This document shows positions 1 through 8,760 of a DNA stretch of 64,000 nt, piece by piece (position 1 is the first letter of the stretch; each line of letters starts with the position of its first letter). The notes under the pieces were generated by a model. That model searched no databases, had not been told where the DNA came from, and worked only from the letters and a program-made list of their open reading frames with translations. Origin of the DNA: Photobacterium rosenbergii (GTDB lineage Bacteria; Pseudomonadota; Gammaproteobacteria; Enterobacterales; Vibrionaceae); contig NZ_PYMB01000002.1 of NCBI RefSeq assembly GCF_003026455.1, forward strand, positions 96,856 through 160,855. Direction: 5' to 3'. Both the position numbers and the translations under genes were made by a program.

Positions 1-896
1 ACCGCCACTGAGCTCATGCCTGAACGGAAAGTCGTGGTGCGAATGATCTTCTCCGGATCAACTTTACACATAGGAACCATCAAGCAAGCAACCGCGAACA
101 TTGAAACAATAATGATATCGCGGGTCGACATCATGCTGCCGTCGGCAAAATGTGGGCGCAGTACAGGGAAAGCGGCATAGATAACAATGGCAATGGTCGC
201 AAGAAGGAATAGCATAACAGAGTATTTGGCTTTCGGTTCAAGGGTGAGGCTTTGTTGTTGTTTCTGCTCCTGAGCCTGCTGTAGGCGGGTGAGGTAAACG
301 GGATCATCTTTAAGCTCACAACCTTGGCGTGACGCAATGAAGGCACCGACCATCGCCGCGATGAATGATGCTGGCAGGCAGACAGCCATGATTTCCAGGA
401 AGCTCACACCGATAGGCTCCATGATGGAAATCATTGCAGCCATCGCGGCAGAAATAGGGGAGCCGGAAATTGCGACTTGTGAAGCCACCACAGCCCCTGC
501 CAGCGGCCGTGAAGGGCGTACGCCGATCTCTTTGGCGACTTCAGAAATCACGGGCAAGGTTGAAAATACCGTGTAACCGGTTCCTGCCATAATGGTCATC
601 AGCCAAGTGATCATTGGTGCTAGGAAGCAGATGTATTTTGGGTTGCGGCGCATTAGGTTGCCGGCATGGTGGACCAGCCAATCCATACCGCCTGCAGCCT
701 GCATGGTCGAGGCCGCAGTCACTACCGCCATGATGATCAGGATGACGTTGACGGCAGGGGCACTTGGCTCAAGGCCAAAGCCGAGGGTGAGAATTGCCAA
801 CCCCAATCCCCCTGCTAGCCCAACGCCGAGCCCGCCCATTTTGAGTCCCCAGTATATGCAGCCGAGTACGACCATCAGTTCTAATACTACTAACAT
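1..896 (-). CDS. Anaerobic C4-dicarboxylate transporter, Dcu family (partial)
   Basis: The frame reads on the minus strand from ATG at 896 and runs off the window start, leaving about 298 codons, so the C-terminus is missing. The N-terminus MLVVLELMVVLG, the segment RRNPKYICFLAPMITW and the later KVDPEKIIRTTTFRSGM are characteristic of the DcuA/DcuB family, inner-membrane carriers that exchange fumarate, succinate, malate or aspartate during anaerobic growth. The frame is strongly hydrophobic with several membrane spans. It resembles both DcuA and DcuB and I cannot choose a paralogue. It is transcribed away from the TauE/SafE gene, and the 375 bp between them hold its promoter. The family call is firm; the substrate is inferred from the family. 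Confidence 0.88.
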   Translation of the reverse strand, partial: MLVVLELMVVLGCIYWGLKMGGLGVGLAGGLGLAILTLGFGLEPSAPAVNVILIIMAVVTAASTMQAAGGMDWLVHHAGNLMRRNPKYICFLAPMITWLMTIMAGTGYTVFSTLPVISEVAKEIGVRPSRPLAGAVVASQVAISGSPISAAMAAMISIMEPIGVSFLEIMAVCLPASFIAAMVGAFIASRQGCELKDDPVYLTRLQQAQEQKQQQSLTLEPKAKYSVMLFLLATIAIVIYAAFPVLRPHFADGSMMSTRDIIIVSMFAVACLMVPMCKVDPEKIIRTTTFRSGMSSVA

Positions 897-1271
897 TGTT
901 TTCCTGTCCGTTTGAAATGATAAAACCTTGAATTATTTATGGGTATAGTGCGCAAACGAAAAACAGCTGTTAAATGCCGAATATTGCTTTTCAATACCGA
1001 ATCGGCATAGGCGGAGCCGAGAAACTGGGACGGGGTTAACAGACGGCAATAGATTTCAGTAAATTTGGTCAAAATAGCAACGCGATGAGGTCGTTAACCA
1101 GGCAGAAGTTATTATGTTTTTTAACATTATGCATTGGACTTTTTGTGACCTTTGTTTGACCAATTCCAAACTGGAATGGGTTGTGGTCCATCGTTTCGCT
1201 GTTCGAGAGTGGGCACAAGTGCTATTTTTCAGCCCCAGAACTCAAGCACTTAACTAAAGAGAAATGTCTAA
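897..1271. promoter_or_regulatory. Divergent intergenic region with two dyads
   Basis: This gene-free stretch separates the Dcu carrier (minus) from the TauE/SafE gene (plus), so both promoters should lie here. Two inverted repeats are visible. One has arms ATGCCGA (974-980) and TCGGCAT (1002-1008), with an inner ATTG/CAAT pairing. The other is a 6-3-6 dyad, ATTCCA-AAC-TGGAAT (1163-1177). No FNR or consensus CRP site was found by eye. Neither dyad matches an operator I can name. Confidence 0.4.
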
Positions 1272-2042
1272 ATGGAGTTGTCATTAGAAGTATTGGGGCT
1301 ACTGTTTTTAGTAGCTGGACTGGCGGGTTTTATCGATGCGATTGCTGGGGGAGGCGGTTTGCTGACCGTGCCTGCCCTGCTTGCCGCAGGCGTACCACCA
1401 ACCCAAGCGTTGGCGACGAATAAACTACAGGGTTCATTTGGGAGTTTCTCAGCCTCGCTGTATTTTGTCCGTAATGGTTTGGTGAGTTTGGGTGAAATGC
1501 GCAATGCGATCATCTTTACCTTCATCGGTGCAGCCACCGGTGCCGAACTTGTCCAGCGTATTGATGCTGGTGTGCTTACGCAGTTGATCCCCATTTTATT
1601 GGTTTGTATTTCGCTGTATTTCCTGTTTGCCCCTCAGGTCGGGCAGGGTGGCGGCCAACCAAAGCTATCTGAGAACCTTTTTGCGCTTTCCGTTGGCACC
1701 AGCATTGGCTTCTACGACGGTTTCTTCGGCCCGGGGGCCGGTGCCTTGTATACCATCTGCTTTGTTGCGATTGCCCAATTCGGATTGGTGGAGGCCACGG
1801 CACGAACCAAGATTTTGAATTTCACTTCTAACTTTGCCGCCTTACTGTTTTTTATCTTTGCAGGTCTACCGGTATGGGAGATTGGGATCATCATGGCTGT
1901 TGGTGGGTTCATCGGTGCGCGGATGGGGGCTAAAGTCGTGATCTCAAAAGGACGAAAACTGATCCGGCCTATGGTGGTGATCACATCAATGGGTATGGCA
2001 ATCAAATTGCTAGTTGAACAGAATCCGCAATGGTTTCAATAA
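1272..2042 (+). CDS. TauE/SafE family (DUF81) membrane exporter
   Basis: A 256-residue, very hydrophobic protein. It shows the two-fold internal repeat typical of TauE/SafE (DUF81): GFIDAIAGGGG at residues 19-29 and the related GFYDGFFGPGAG at 146-157, each opening one half of an eight-helix bundle. Family members move sulfite, sulfoacetate or other small organic anions outward across the inner membrane, and some are of unknown substrate. The length is usual for YfcA-like members. The start at 1272 has only a weak purine-rich ribosome site (AGAGA). The gene overlaps the 3' end of the convergent LysR gene by 41 bp. The substrate cannot be told from sequence. Confidence 0.85.
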   Translation: MELSLEVLGLLFLVAGLAGFIDAIAGGGGLLTVPALLAAGVPPTQALATNKLQGSFGSFSASLYFVRNGLVSLGEMRNAIIFTFIGAATGAELVQRIDAGVLTQLIPILLVCISLYFLFAPQVGQGGGQPKLSENLFALSVGTSIGFYDGFFGPGAGALYTICFVAIAQFGLVEATARTKILNFTSNFAALLFFIFAGLPVWEIGIIMAVGGFIGARMGAKVVISKGRKLIRPMVVITSMGMAIKLLVEQNPQWFQ

Positions 2043-2847
2043 GCTTACGTGTCCGGGGGGCTTGGAGGCTACTTTGGCGATAGCAAAGCTGCACCGGGCG
2101 CGTTAGTTCATCAAGAAATGGAAAATGATGGCAGTGGTGAGGGGCAATTTTGAGTGTATTGACGATAGAAATTGGCACCAGCGCCGCAGCGACACCACTT
2201 AATGCCAACTGTGCAGCAGCCGTATAAGAGTCCATTTCCATGTAAGGGGCAATGGCCGCTTTCTGCAAAGAACTAACCTGGTTGGCGTTGGCTGGGTTTT
2301 TCAAGTCATTGACTAGCAACTGGCTCGGTTGTTGGTCAAGCGTTTCCCTGCTAACGACCGAAAACGGTTCGTCGAACAAATGGCTAACCGCCAACCCATG
2401 TTGAGGAGGTAGGTGGCCAGCGCAGAACCCGACAGCGGCATCGCCTGATTGCACTTTCTCAACAATGATGGGGGTATGGTGGGTGCTGATGGCAAGGTAA
2501 GGATCGTGCTGAATATAATCGCCCATTACTGGTGCCAGATAGCCTGCAACCAGAGTTTCTGAGCAGGCTAAATGGATCACGGTGCGATCATTGACATCGA
2601 GCTGATCAAATATCTGACCTTTCAGGGCCTTGAACCCCGGCTCGACCGCAGCAATGAGTTGTATTGCGTCGGCAGTCAACTTGATACGACGCCCATCGGG
2701 CTCAATCAGCTTCTTGCCAATCCGCTGCTCCAGTTTGGCAATGCGTTTGCTGACCGCACTCTGGCTGAGGTAAAGCCGGCTGCCTGCTTTGCTCATGGTA
2801 CCTTCTTGGGCCAGTACCAATAGGGTTTCAATGCCTTCGAGTAGCAA
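2002..2847 (-). CDS. LysR-family transcriptional regulator
   Basis: A 281-residue protein with an N-terminal winged helix-turn-helix (about residues 3-62) that includes LYLSQSAVSKRIAKLEQRIG, the usual LysR recognition helix, followed by the periplasmic-binding-protein-like effector domain. It appears to start at a TTG (2847) preceded by GAGGG with 7-nt spacing. It converges on and overlaps the TauE/SafE gene, which is a possible target. The MarR gene lies only 27 bp upstream on the same strand, so the two regulators are probably cotranscribed. The effector is unknown. Confidence 0.88.
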   Translation of the reverse strand: MLLEGIETLLVLAQEGTMSKAGSRLYLSQSAVSKRIAKLEQRIGKKLIEPDGRRIKLTADAIQLIAAVEPGFKALKGQIFDQLDVNDRTVIHLACSETLVAGYLAPVMGDYIQHDPYLAISTHHTPIIVEKVQSGDAAVGFCAGHLPPQHGLAVSHLFDEPFSVVSRETLDQQPSQLLVNDLKNPANANQVSSLQKAAIAPYMEMDSYTAAAQLALSGVAAALVPISIVNTLKIAPHHCHHFPFLDELTRPVQLCYRQSSLQAPRTRKLIETIADSVQLAI

Positions 2848-2874
2848 TCACAATCCCTCTTGAATCGGTGCCGA

Positions 2875-3360
2875 TTAGCGATCGGTTTCTTGCTTGGTAA
2901 TGCTTCCGACTTCTAGCATCGCGGCTACATCAAGGTGCTCGGCATTCATCATCGAAGAAATGCGCTGTACGGATGATAGCAGTAGCGATTGTTCCCATTC
3001 TTCCAAACGCTGGAAGCGGGCAACAAAGTCCTCTTGAAGAGGAGGCGGTGCTTTTGCCAATAATTCTTTACCTTCATCAGTGAGATAGGCGTGGACTTTG
3101 CGCTTGTCCAGTTTGCTACGCTCACGGATCACCAAACTACGCTTTTCCAAACGATCAAGGATCGTGGTCGCGGTCGCCTGGCTCATATTGGTGTTATTGG
3201 AAAGCTGACGGATAGTCACTTCGCCGGAATCGCGTATTGCGCGCATCAATACCAGCTGCGGGCCTGTCAAACCAGCCAGTTTATTCAATTTGCGCGAATG
3301 CAGATCGATGGCCCGGATGATTTGTCGCAGGGCAATCAAGACTTCTTCGTGCTTGTCCAT
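2875..3360 (-). CDS. MarR-family transcriptional regulator
   Basis: A 161-residue MarR-type winged helix protein. The core contains LTGPQLVLMRAI, then the recognition region SNNTNMSQATATTILDRLEK (about residues 54-73) and the basic wing SKLDKRKVHAYLTDEGKELL, in the order expected for the family. It starts at ATG 3360 behind a good ribosome site (TAGGAGAG). MarR proteins bind as dimers to short palindromes near their own promoter and respond to phenolic or oxidising ligands. Here the ligand and target are unknown. It lies upstream of the LysR gene on the same strand and back to back with the iron operon. Confidence 0.9.
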   Translation of the reverse strand: MDKHEEVLIALRQIIRAIDLHSRKLNKLAGLTGPQLVLMRAIRDSGEVTIRQLSNNTNMSQATATTILDRLEKRSLVIRERSKLDKRKVHAYLTDEGKELLAKAPPPLQEDFVARFQRLEEWEQSLLLSSVQRISSMMNAEHLDVAAMLEVGSITKQETDR

Positions 3361-3526
3361 ATTACTCTCCTAAATAGTGCTCGGCGAAATTACAACAAAC
3401 GGGCCAAAGTTGGAAGCCTTACTTTTCATAATGTTGTCTCGATCTGATTTGTCATTGCACACAGAAGCAATCTAATGCTTAGGAAGGGTGTTTACATTTC
3501 CTTACAATCTTAGTTATCATTATTGA

Positions 3527-3545
3527 AATAAAAATAATTCTCACT
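3527..3545 (+). promoter_or_regulatory. Fur box in front of the imelysin operon
   Basis: The 19-mer AATAAAAATAATTCTCACT agrees with the Vibrio Fur consensus AATGANAATNATTNTCATT at 14 of the 16 specified positions (my count). It lies 50 bp before the chosen start of the first imelysin gene, where a promoter would be. Iron-loaded Fur would be expected to repress the four genes downstream. The site is seen in the sequence; the regulation is inferred. Confidence 0.72.
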
Positions 3546-3595
3546 TTCGTTATCGTTAGTGGTTATAAAACAACTTTCACATGGATGAAATAATA

Positions 3596-4855
3596 ATGAA
3601 GACTCAATTCCCTCGTAATTTGATTATGGCTGCATTTTTGGTAGCGCCGGCGATGGCCAGCGCTGCTACTGTTTCTAAAGAGCAGGTAGTCTCCCACTAT
3701 GCCGATCTTGCCCACAGTGTATTCAGTGACTCGCTGACCACGGCGCAAGGCCTGGATAAGGCTATTGATGCCTTTATCGCATCTCCATCACAAGAGACTC
3801 TCGACAAAGCCCGTGCTGCGTGGAAGGCGTCCCGCGTTCCTTACCAGCAATCAGAAGTTTTCCGCTTTGGTAATGCGGTAGTTGATGACTGGGAGGGTCA
3901 ACTTAATGCATGGCCGCTGGATGAAGGCTTGATCGACTATGTTGCTGATGACTACCAGTATGAACTGGGCAATGAAGGTGCCAAGGCGAATATTGTTGCC
4001 AACAAGTCAGTACAGGTAGGTAACCAGCAGGTTGATACGTCCAAAATCACACCGGAGCTATTGGCTGACTTGAATGAAATCGGCGGATCTGAAGCAAATG
4101 TAGCCACAGGTTACCATGCGATTGAATTTTTGCTGTGGGGGCAAGACCTGAACGGTACGGATGCTGGGGCTGGTCAGCGACAGTATACAGATTTCGCCTA
4201 CGGTGAAGACTGTACCAATGGCAACTGTGAGCGCCGCCGTGACTATCTGAAAGCGGCATCTGTATTGCTACAGAATGATTTGAACTGGATGACCCAGCAG
4301 TGGTCTCCGGAAGTTAAAGATAACTACCGAGCTGAACTATTAGCTGGTTCAGCGGATAACGGCCTACGCAAAATGCTATTTGGAATGGGGTCACTGTCTT
4401 TGGGTGAACTGGCCGGTGAGCGGATGAAAGTAGCACTGGAAGCGAACTCGACGGAAGACGAGCATGATTGTTTCTCTGACAACACCCATAACTCTCATTA
4501 TTACAACGAGCAGGGTATATACAACGTCTACACCGGCACCTACATGCGAGTGAATGGTACTTTGGTCTCTGGCCCAAGCATTCATGACCTCGTTGCGGAT
4601 AAAGACAAGGAAGCGGCTAAAGTAATCCAAGCGGATTTCGACCGTGCTCGCAGTCAGGTTTACACCTTGGTTGAGTCTGCTGAAAAGCAAGATCAAGCTT
4701 TTGACCAATTGATTGCCGCTGGTAACAAAGAAGGTAATGCTTTGGTGAATAAGTCGATCATGGCATTGGTCCAGCAGACAGCCAGCATTGAGCAAGCTGC
4801 TTCCATCATTGGCATCAGCAACCTGAGCCCAGATACGGCTGATCACCAGTTTTAA
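3596..4855 (+). CDS. Imelysin-family iron-regulated protein (IrpA-like), periplasmic
   Basis: I place the start at ATG 3596, giving 419 residues, because it follows a GGAT ribosome site and opens directly into a signal peptide (MKTQFPRNLIMAAFLVAPA, cut after about residue 22). An in-frame ATG at 3581 would add five residues. The mature part is an imelysin (peptidase M75) domain with the family's GxHxxE motif as GYHAIE at about residues 172-177, and SRVPYQQSE upstream of it. Imelysin proteins are iron-regulated, surface or periplasmic, and thought to take part in iron uptake; few have proven peptidase activity. It heads a four-gene run behind a Fur box. A short hairpin (4882-4899) separates it from the next gene and may lower downstream expression. 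Confidence 0.88.
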   Translation: MKTQFPRNLIMAAFLVAPAMASAATVSKEQVVSHYADLAHSVFSDSLTTAQGLDKAIDAFIASPSQETLDKARAAWKASRVPYQQSEVFRFGNAVVDDWEGQLNAWPLDEGLIDYVADDYQYELGNEGAKANIVANKSVQVGNQQVDTSKITPELLADLNEIGGSEANVATGYHAIEFLLWGQDLNGTDAGAGQRQYTDFAYGEDCTNGNCERRRDYLKAASVLLQNDLNWMTQQWSPEVKDNYRAELLAGSADNGLRKMLFGMGSLSLGELAGERMKVALEANSTEDEHDCFSDNTHNSHYYNEQGIYNVYTGTYMRVNGTLVSGPSIHDLVADKDKEAAKVIQADFDRARSQVYTLVESAEKQDQAFDQLIAAGNKEGNALVNKSIMALVQQTASIEQAASIIGISNLSPDTADHQF

Positions 4856-4881
4856 TTCTGGCCAATCCCTTCCTATGACTA

Positions 4882-4902
4882 AGGGCTCGGTCGAGCCCTT
4901 TC
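4882..4902 (+). terminator. Short hairpin between imelysin and di-heme genes
   Basis: Arms AGGGCTC (4882-4888) and GAGCCCT (4893-4899) around a 4-nt loop, followed by a very short T run. It looks like a weak or partial terminator inside the presumed operon. Confidence 0.45.
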
Positions 4903-4936
4903 GTGATCATAATAATTACAGCTCGAGCGATGAATA

Positions 4937-6367
4937 ATGAAGTTGCCTTTCACGTCTAAAGCAGCCGGATTGCTGCTATTAACATTGATTTCTGTCTCTT
5001 CAGCCCAAGCCAAAGACAGTCCATTTTCGGCAGAAGATATCCAGGCTATGAAGTCGGGTGGCGAGACGACCGTCAGAAAAAATGGTGCCAATGCCTTTTC
5101 CTTGCCGGCAGCTAACCTGCCGTTGAGCAAGCGTCTTGATTTTAGCGTTGGTAACAGCTTCTTTCGCAATCCATGGGTTCAGGCACCGGCTACCACAGAT
5201 GCCCGTGATGGACTGGGCCCTCTATTTAATACCAATGGTTGCCAGAACTGCCATATCAAAGATGGCCGAGGCCACCCGCCACAGCAAGGGGACAGCAACG
5301 CCGTATCTATGCTGGTCCGTTTAAGTATCCCGGCGCAAACCGCAGAGCAGAAGCAAGCCATCATCAAAAACGGGGTGATCCCCGATCCCATTTATGGCGG
5401 ACAATTACAAGACTTCTCACTCTCTGGCGCTAAGCCAGAAGGCCAAATTCATCTGACATACCAAGATGTACCGGTAACCATGGGGGATGGCGAAGTGATC
5501 ACGCTGCGCAAGCCGCAATTGACCATCTCTGACTTGAACTATGGCCCGATGCACCCAGAGGTCATGATGTCTGCACGTGTAGCGCCACCCATGATTGGCT
5601 TGGGGTTGCTGGAGTTGATCCCGGAACAAACATTGGAACAGATTGCCAAGGAGCAGCAGGCCGGGGAGCAAGGGATCTCTGGCAAGTTAAACCGGGTGTG
5701 GGATGTGGAAGCGCAGGAATTTGCCGTTGGGCGCTTTGGCTGGAAAGCCGGACAGCCTAGTTTGATGCAGCAAAATGCCGCAGCTTTTAATGGCGATCTT
5801 GGGCTGACCAGTGAGTTGTTCCCGGTCGAGAACTGTTCTGACATGCAGTTGGTCTGTGAGCAACTGCCTAATGGTGGTGAGCCCGAGGTGAGTCGTAATG
5901 TACTGACTTTTGTTGAGTTTTATTCGCGCCACCTGGCTGTTCCCGCGCGGCGCAATGTTAACGATCCGCAAGTTGTTAAAGGTGAGGCATTGTTTGCCGA
6001 AGTGGGTTGCCAAAGCTGCCATGTTACCCAAATAAAAACAGCCAAAAGCACTGAAACTCCCGCTTTGTCTGAGCAGTTGATCAACCCTTATACCGATCTT
6101 TTACTTCATGACCTGGGTGAGGGGTTGGCGGATCACCGTGGTGAATATCTTGCCAATGGTCGGGAGTGGCGAACTGCTCCGCTATGGGGGCTGGGGTATA
6201 CCGAGGAAGTTAACGGCCATACCAACCTGCTTCATGACGGCCGGGCACGCAATGTGATGGAAGCGATCCTATGGCATGGCGGCGAAGCGCAAATGAGCCG
6301 CGATAAGGTTGTCGCCCTTGCAAAAACAGACCGAGAGGCACTGGTCGCCTTTCTCCATTCGCTCTGA
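4937..6367 (+). CDS. Di-heme oxidoreductase-like c-type cytochrome (DUF1111)
   Basis: A 476-residue protein with a signal peptide (MKLPFTSKAAGLLLLTLISV, cleaved after about residue 25). It has two c-type heme motifs, CQNCH at residues 102-106 and CQSCH at 358-362. The arrangement, the length and segments such as HDLGEGLAD and RTAPLWGLGY match the DUF1111 (DHOR) family of periplasmic di-heme proteins. Members are often encoded next to imelysins. A role in electron transfer linked to iron redox state is plausible but unproven. It is the second gene of the Fur-box cluster, followed 43 bp later by the second imelysin. Confidence 0.87.
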   Translation: MKLPFTSKAAGLLLLTLISVSSAQAKDSPFSAEDIQAMKSGGETTVRKNGANAFSLPAANLPLSKRLDFSVGNSFFRNPWVQAPATTDARDGLGPLFNTNGCQNCHIKDGRGHPPQQGDSNAVSMLVRLSIPAQTAEQKQAIIKNGVIPDPIYGGQLQDFSLSGAKPEGQIHLTYQDVPVTMGDGEVITLRKPQLTISDLNYGPMHPEVMMSARVAPPMIGLGLLELIPEQTLEQIAKEQQAGEQGISGKLNRVWDVEAQEFAVGRFGWKAGQPSLMQQNAAAFNGDLGLTSELFPVENCSDMQLVCEQLPNGGEPEVSRNVLTFVEFYSRHLAVPARRNVNDPQVVKGEALFAEVGCQSCHVTQIKTAKSTETPALSEQLINPYTDLLLHDLGEGLADHRGEYLANGREWRTAPLWGLGYTEEVNGHTNLLHDGRARNVMEAILWHGGEAQMSRDKVVALAKTDREALVAFLHSL

Positions 6368-6410
6368 GAGCTAAGTCGATCGAAATAAGCTTGATAGGAG
6401 CAAGGTATCA

Positions 6411-7418
6411 ATGAAAGAACGTGTGATTGTCGTGTCGATGTTGTCGGCAGTTGTTTTGGCTGGCTGCAATAGCGATGCCGTTGAGACGAGTAAGGTCATT
6501 CATCAGCAACACCTGAGCGCTGCAAACCAGTTTTATTCGGCATCGAGTGAATTGAATAACGCAATGGCCACACTCTGTGTGCAAGGGGATGACAAAAAAC
6601 TAGAAACGGCTCAACAGGCGTGGACAAAGACCATGCAAAGCTGGATGTCGTTCCAAGGGCGCGAAAAGGGCAGCGAGGATGCGCTGGCACTTAGCTGGCA
6701 AATTCAGTTTTGGCCGGACAAGAAAAATACTACTGGGCGTAAGTTGAGCCAGTTATTGAAACAGGATACAGCATGGAGCGCCGAGGATCTTGCGAGCCAG
6801 AGTGTTGCGGTACAGGGGCTCGGAGCTGCCGAATGGTTCTTGTATGAACAACCACAGGCACTAAGCTCGCCTGAGGGGTGCCAGTTGGCGATGGCCGTAA
6901 CAGGCTATATCAACCAGAGTGGTAAGGCCTTGGTGGGTGCTTGGCAAAATAACCCATGGCAAGCGATGACGCCTGAGCTAGCACTTGGTGAGTACCTCGG
7001 AGCGCTGAATAACCAGCTGGATTACAGCATTAAAAAAATGCAGCGACCAATGGGTAAACCGGGTCACCCTAAGCCGTATCAGGCTGAGTCCTGGCGCTCT
7101 GGCACCTCGATGGTCAACCTCAAGGCTAGCGTAGTGGCCATGCAGGGGCTGTATTTGGCTGAAGGGCATGGGCTGGATCAGTTGCTTCGCGATAAAGGGT
7201 ATGCCGCGACAGCCGATCGCCTGACCGAGCAGTTTGCCAACCTAGTGACAAGTTGGCCAACAGAGCCGTCGATGACAGCCATGCTGAAAAGTCGGGAGGG
7301 ATATCGCCAATTGATATCGATTTTTAATGGGTTGGAATATATAAAGTGGACGCTGCAGGATGAAGTCGCGCCGGAGCTAGGGATTGTTGTGGGGTTCAAT
7401 GCAACCGATGGTGACTGA
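6411..7418 (+). CDS. Imelysin-family lipoprotein
   Basis: A 335-residue protein with a lipoprotein signal: hydrophobic MLSAVVLAGC with the lipidated Cys at residue 19. The body resembles the second type of imelysin protein, with features such as WTKTMQSWMSFQG and a long repeat of the fold. The expected GxHxxE motif is altered: the equivalent position near residue 137 reads GLGAAE, so the His is missing, which argues against a peptidase role. SGxALVGAWQ and a C-terminal FNGLEYIKWTLQ follow. It sits in an operon after the di-heme protein, and its 3' end overlaps the DUF1513 gene by about 20 bp. It probably binds iron or a partner at the membrane. Confidence 0.82.
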   Translation: MKERVIVVSMLSAVVLAGCNSDAVETSKVIHQQHLSAANQFYSASSELNNAMATLCVQGDDKKLETAQQAWTKTMQSWMSFQGREKGSEDALALSWQIQFWPDKKNTTGRKLSQLLKQDTAWSAEDLASQSVAVQGLGAAEWFLYEQPQALSSPEGCQLAMAVTGYINQSGKALVGAWQNNPWQAMTPELALGEYLGALNNQLDYSIKKMQRPMGKPGHPKPYQAESWRSGTSMVNLKASVVAMQGLYLAEGHGLDQLLRDKGYAATADRLTEQFANLVTSWPTEPSMTAMLKSREGYRQLISIFNGLEYIKWTLQDEVAPELGIVVGFNATDGD

Positions 7419-8568
7419 TCAAACTCGGCGTCGGCTGTTGCTGGGCGCTTTGGGCAGCGTTGCGCTGCGCCCTCTGGCTGCCGTTATGGCTGGTGGTTCA
7501 TTGACAACAGGTGCCCTCACCGGCTGTAGCCATGTTCAACCAGGTGCTTTGGACAATAAGGTGGGTTCATCGCAGGCAACGATTATCGGCTGTAGCCGTC
7601 AGTCAGATGGCCGTTTCGGTGTTGTGGTGGCAGATAACAATGGGCTACCGCTTTATCAATTGCCCCTGCCAGGCCGTGGCCATGGGGTAGCGTTGCAGCC
7701 AAACGGCAACTTGGCTGCAGCGTTTAGCCGCCGGCCGGGTAGCTATTTACAAGTCTTTGACTATCTAACCGGTCAGGCTTGGCCTATCTACACGGCACCT
7801 TCCAACCGGTATTTTTATGGCCATGGGGTGTTTTCAACCGATGGCAAACTGCTGTACACCACAGAAGGTGTTCGCCAAACCAGTGAGGGGATCATCGGTG
7901 TCTACGAGCTAGGGAATGCAGGAAGTAGCAAGCTGCAGAAAGTCGCAGAGTTCAGCGGGTTCGGGATCGGGCCCCATGAAGTTGTTCTGGCGGATGACCA
8001 AACGCTAGCGGTGGGTGTCGGAGGCGTGCACACTCGAGGACGAACACCGTTGAACCTAGATTCGATGCAACCTGCATTGGTCTATCTTGACCGGGTAACG
8101 GGAGAAATCGTCGATAAAGCCGTATTGGCTGACAAGCAACTCAGTATCCGCCACCTCAGTGTGACGGATACCGGGGAGATAGCCTGCGGACAACAGTATC
8201 GGGGATTGCCGGAAGATGCTGCGCCTTTGGTGGCGTTGCACCGACGTGGAGAGGGTGAGGTTCTCAAACCGTTACTGGCTGAAGAAGAGCAGTGGCTTAG
8301 GTTCAACCATTACATTGCTAGTATTGCTAGCTTGGATGGTTACCTGCTGGCGACATCGCCCCGGGGCAATTGTTACGGGATATGGCAGGAAGCTAGCCGT
8401 GAGCTGGTCGAACTAAGGCCTTTGGTGGATGCCTCGGGAGTCGGTGTCAAGGATGGAAAGTGGTTGGTAGGCTCGGGAGCCGGAAAAGTCCTATCAATTA
8501 GTCCACCAAGGCAGGTTGCGTCGGTTCAAAGCCCGGTGATGTGGGATAACCATTGGAATATTCTGTAA
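7399..8568 (+). CDS. DUF1513 family protein with Tat-type signal
   Basis: I choose ATG 7399 (389 residues) because it follows a GGGG ribosome site with short spacing; ATG 7408 is the alternative, and an upstream TTG is less likely. The N-terminus has twin arginines before a hydrophobic stretch (TRRRLLLGALGSVALRPLAA), a Tat-export signal. The rest looks like a beta-propeller-type repeat protein (GRGHGVALQPNGN, YGHGVFSTDGKLLYTTE, GIGPHEVVLADD), as in DUF1513. The family is regularly found at the end of imelysin/DUF1111 clusters, and no biochemical function is known to me. It overlaps the preceding lipoprotein gene, so translation is probably coupled. Confidence 0.8.
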   Translation: MQPMVTDQTRRRLLLGALGSVALRPLAAVMAGGSLTTGALTGCSHVQPGALDNKVGSSQATIIGCSRQSDGRFGVVVADNNGLPLYQLPLPGRGHGVALQPNGNLAAAFSRRPGSYLQVFDYLTGQAWPIYTAPSNRYFYGHGVFSTDGKLLYTTEGVRQTSEGIIGVYELGNAGSSKLQKVAEFSGFGIGPHEVVLADDQTLAVGVGGVHTRGRTPLNLDSMQPALVYLDRVTGEIVDKAVLADKQLSIRHLSVTDTGEIACGQQYRGLPEDAAPLVALHRRGEGEVLKPLLAEEEQWLRFNHYIASIASLDGYLLATSPRGNCYGIWQEASRELVELRPLVDASGVGVKDGKWLVGSGAGKVLSISPPRQVASVQSPVMWDNHWNIL

Positions 8569-8642
8569 AATTTTTGAGGAAGCGTTCAAGCACCAAAATG
8601 GTGCTGGTAGATTGTTGTCCCAACAATAACAAAATATGTCAA

Positions 8643-8666
8643 AAATCCTGACAGGTGTCAGGATTT
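8643..8666. promoter_or_regulatory. Perfect 11-bp inverted repeat before ldtD
   Basis: AAATCCTGACA (8643-8653) and TGTCAGGATTT (8656-8666) are separated by only two bases. It lies between the DUF1513 gene and the L,D-transpeptidase gene. There is no U tract, so it may be an operator, an mRNA hairpin or a weak terminator. A second short hairpin (AGCACC/GGTGCT, about 8589-8605) lies just upstream. Confidence 0.45.
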
Positions 8667-8760
8667 GAAACATTACCAACTGGCAATGGCGGCTAAATTT
8701 AGTCCGTTATACATCAAACTTGCCATAATTATGATAACGGCAATGAGGAGTCAGTTGGTA

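Noticed and set aside
337-915. Two plus-strand frames of 79 and 107 codons
   Set aside because: They are antisense to the Dcu carrier, whose minus-strand frame has clear family similarity.
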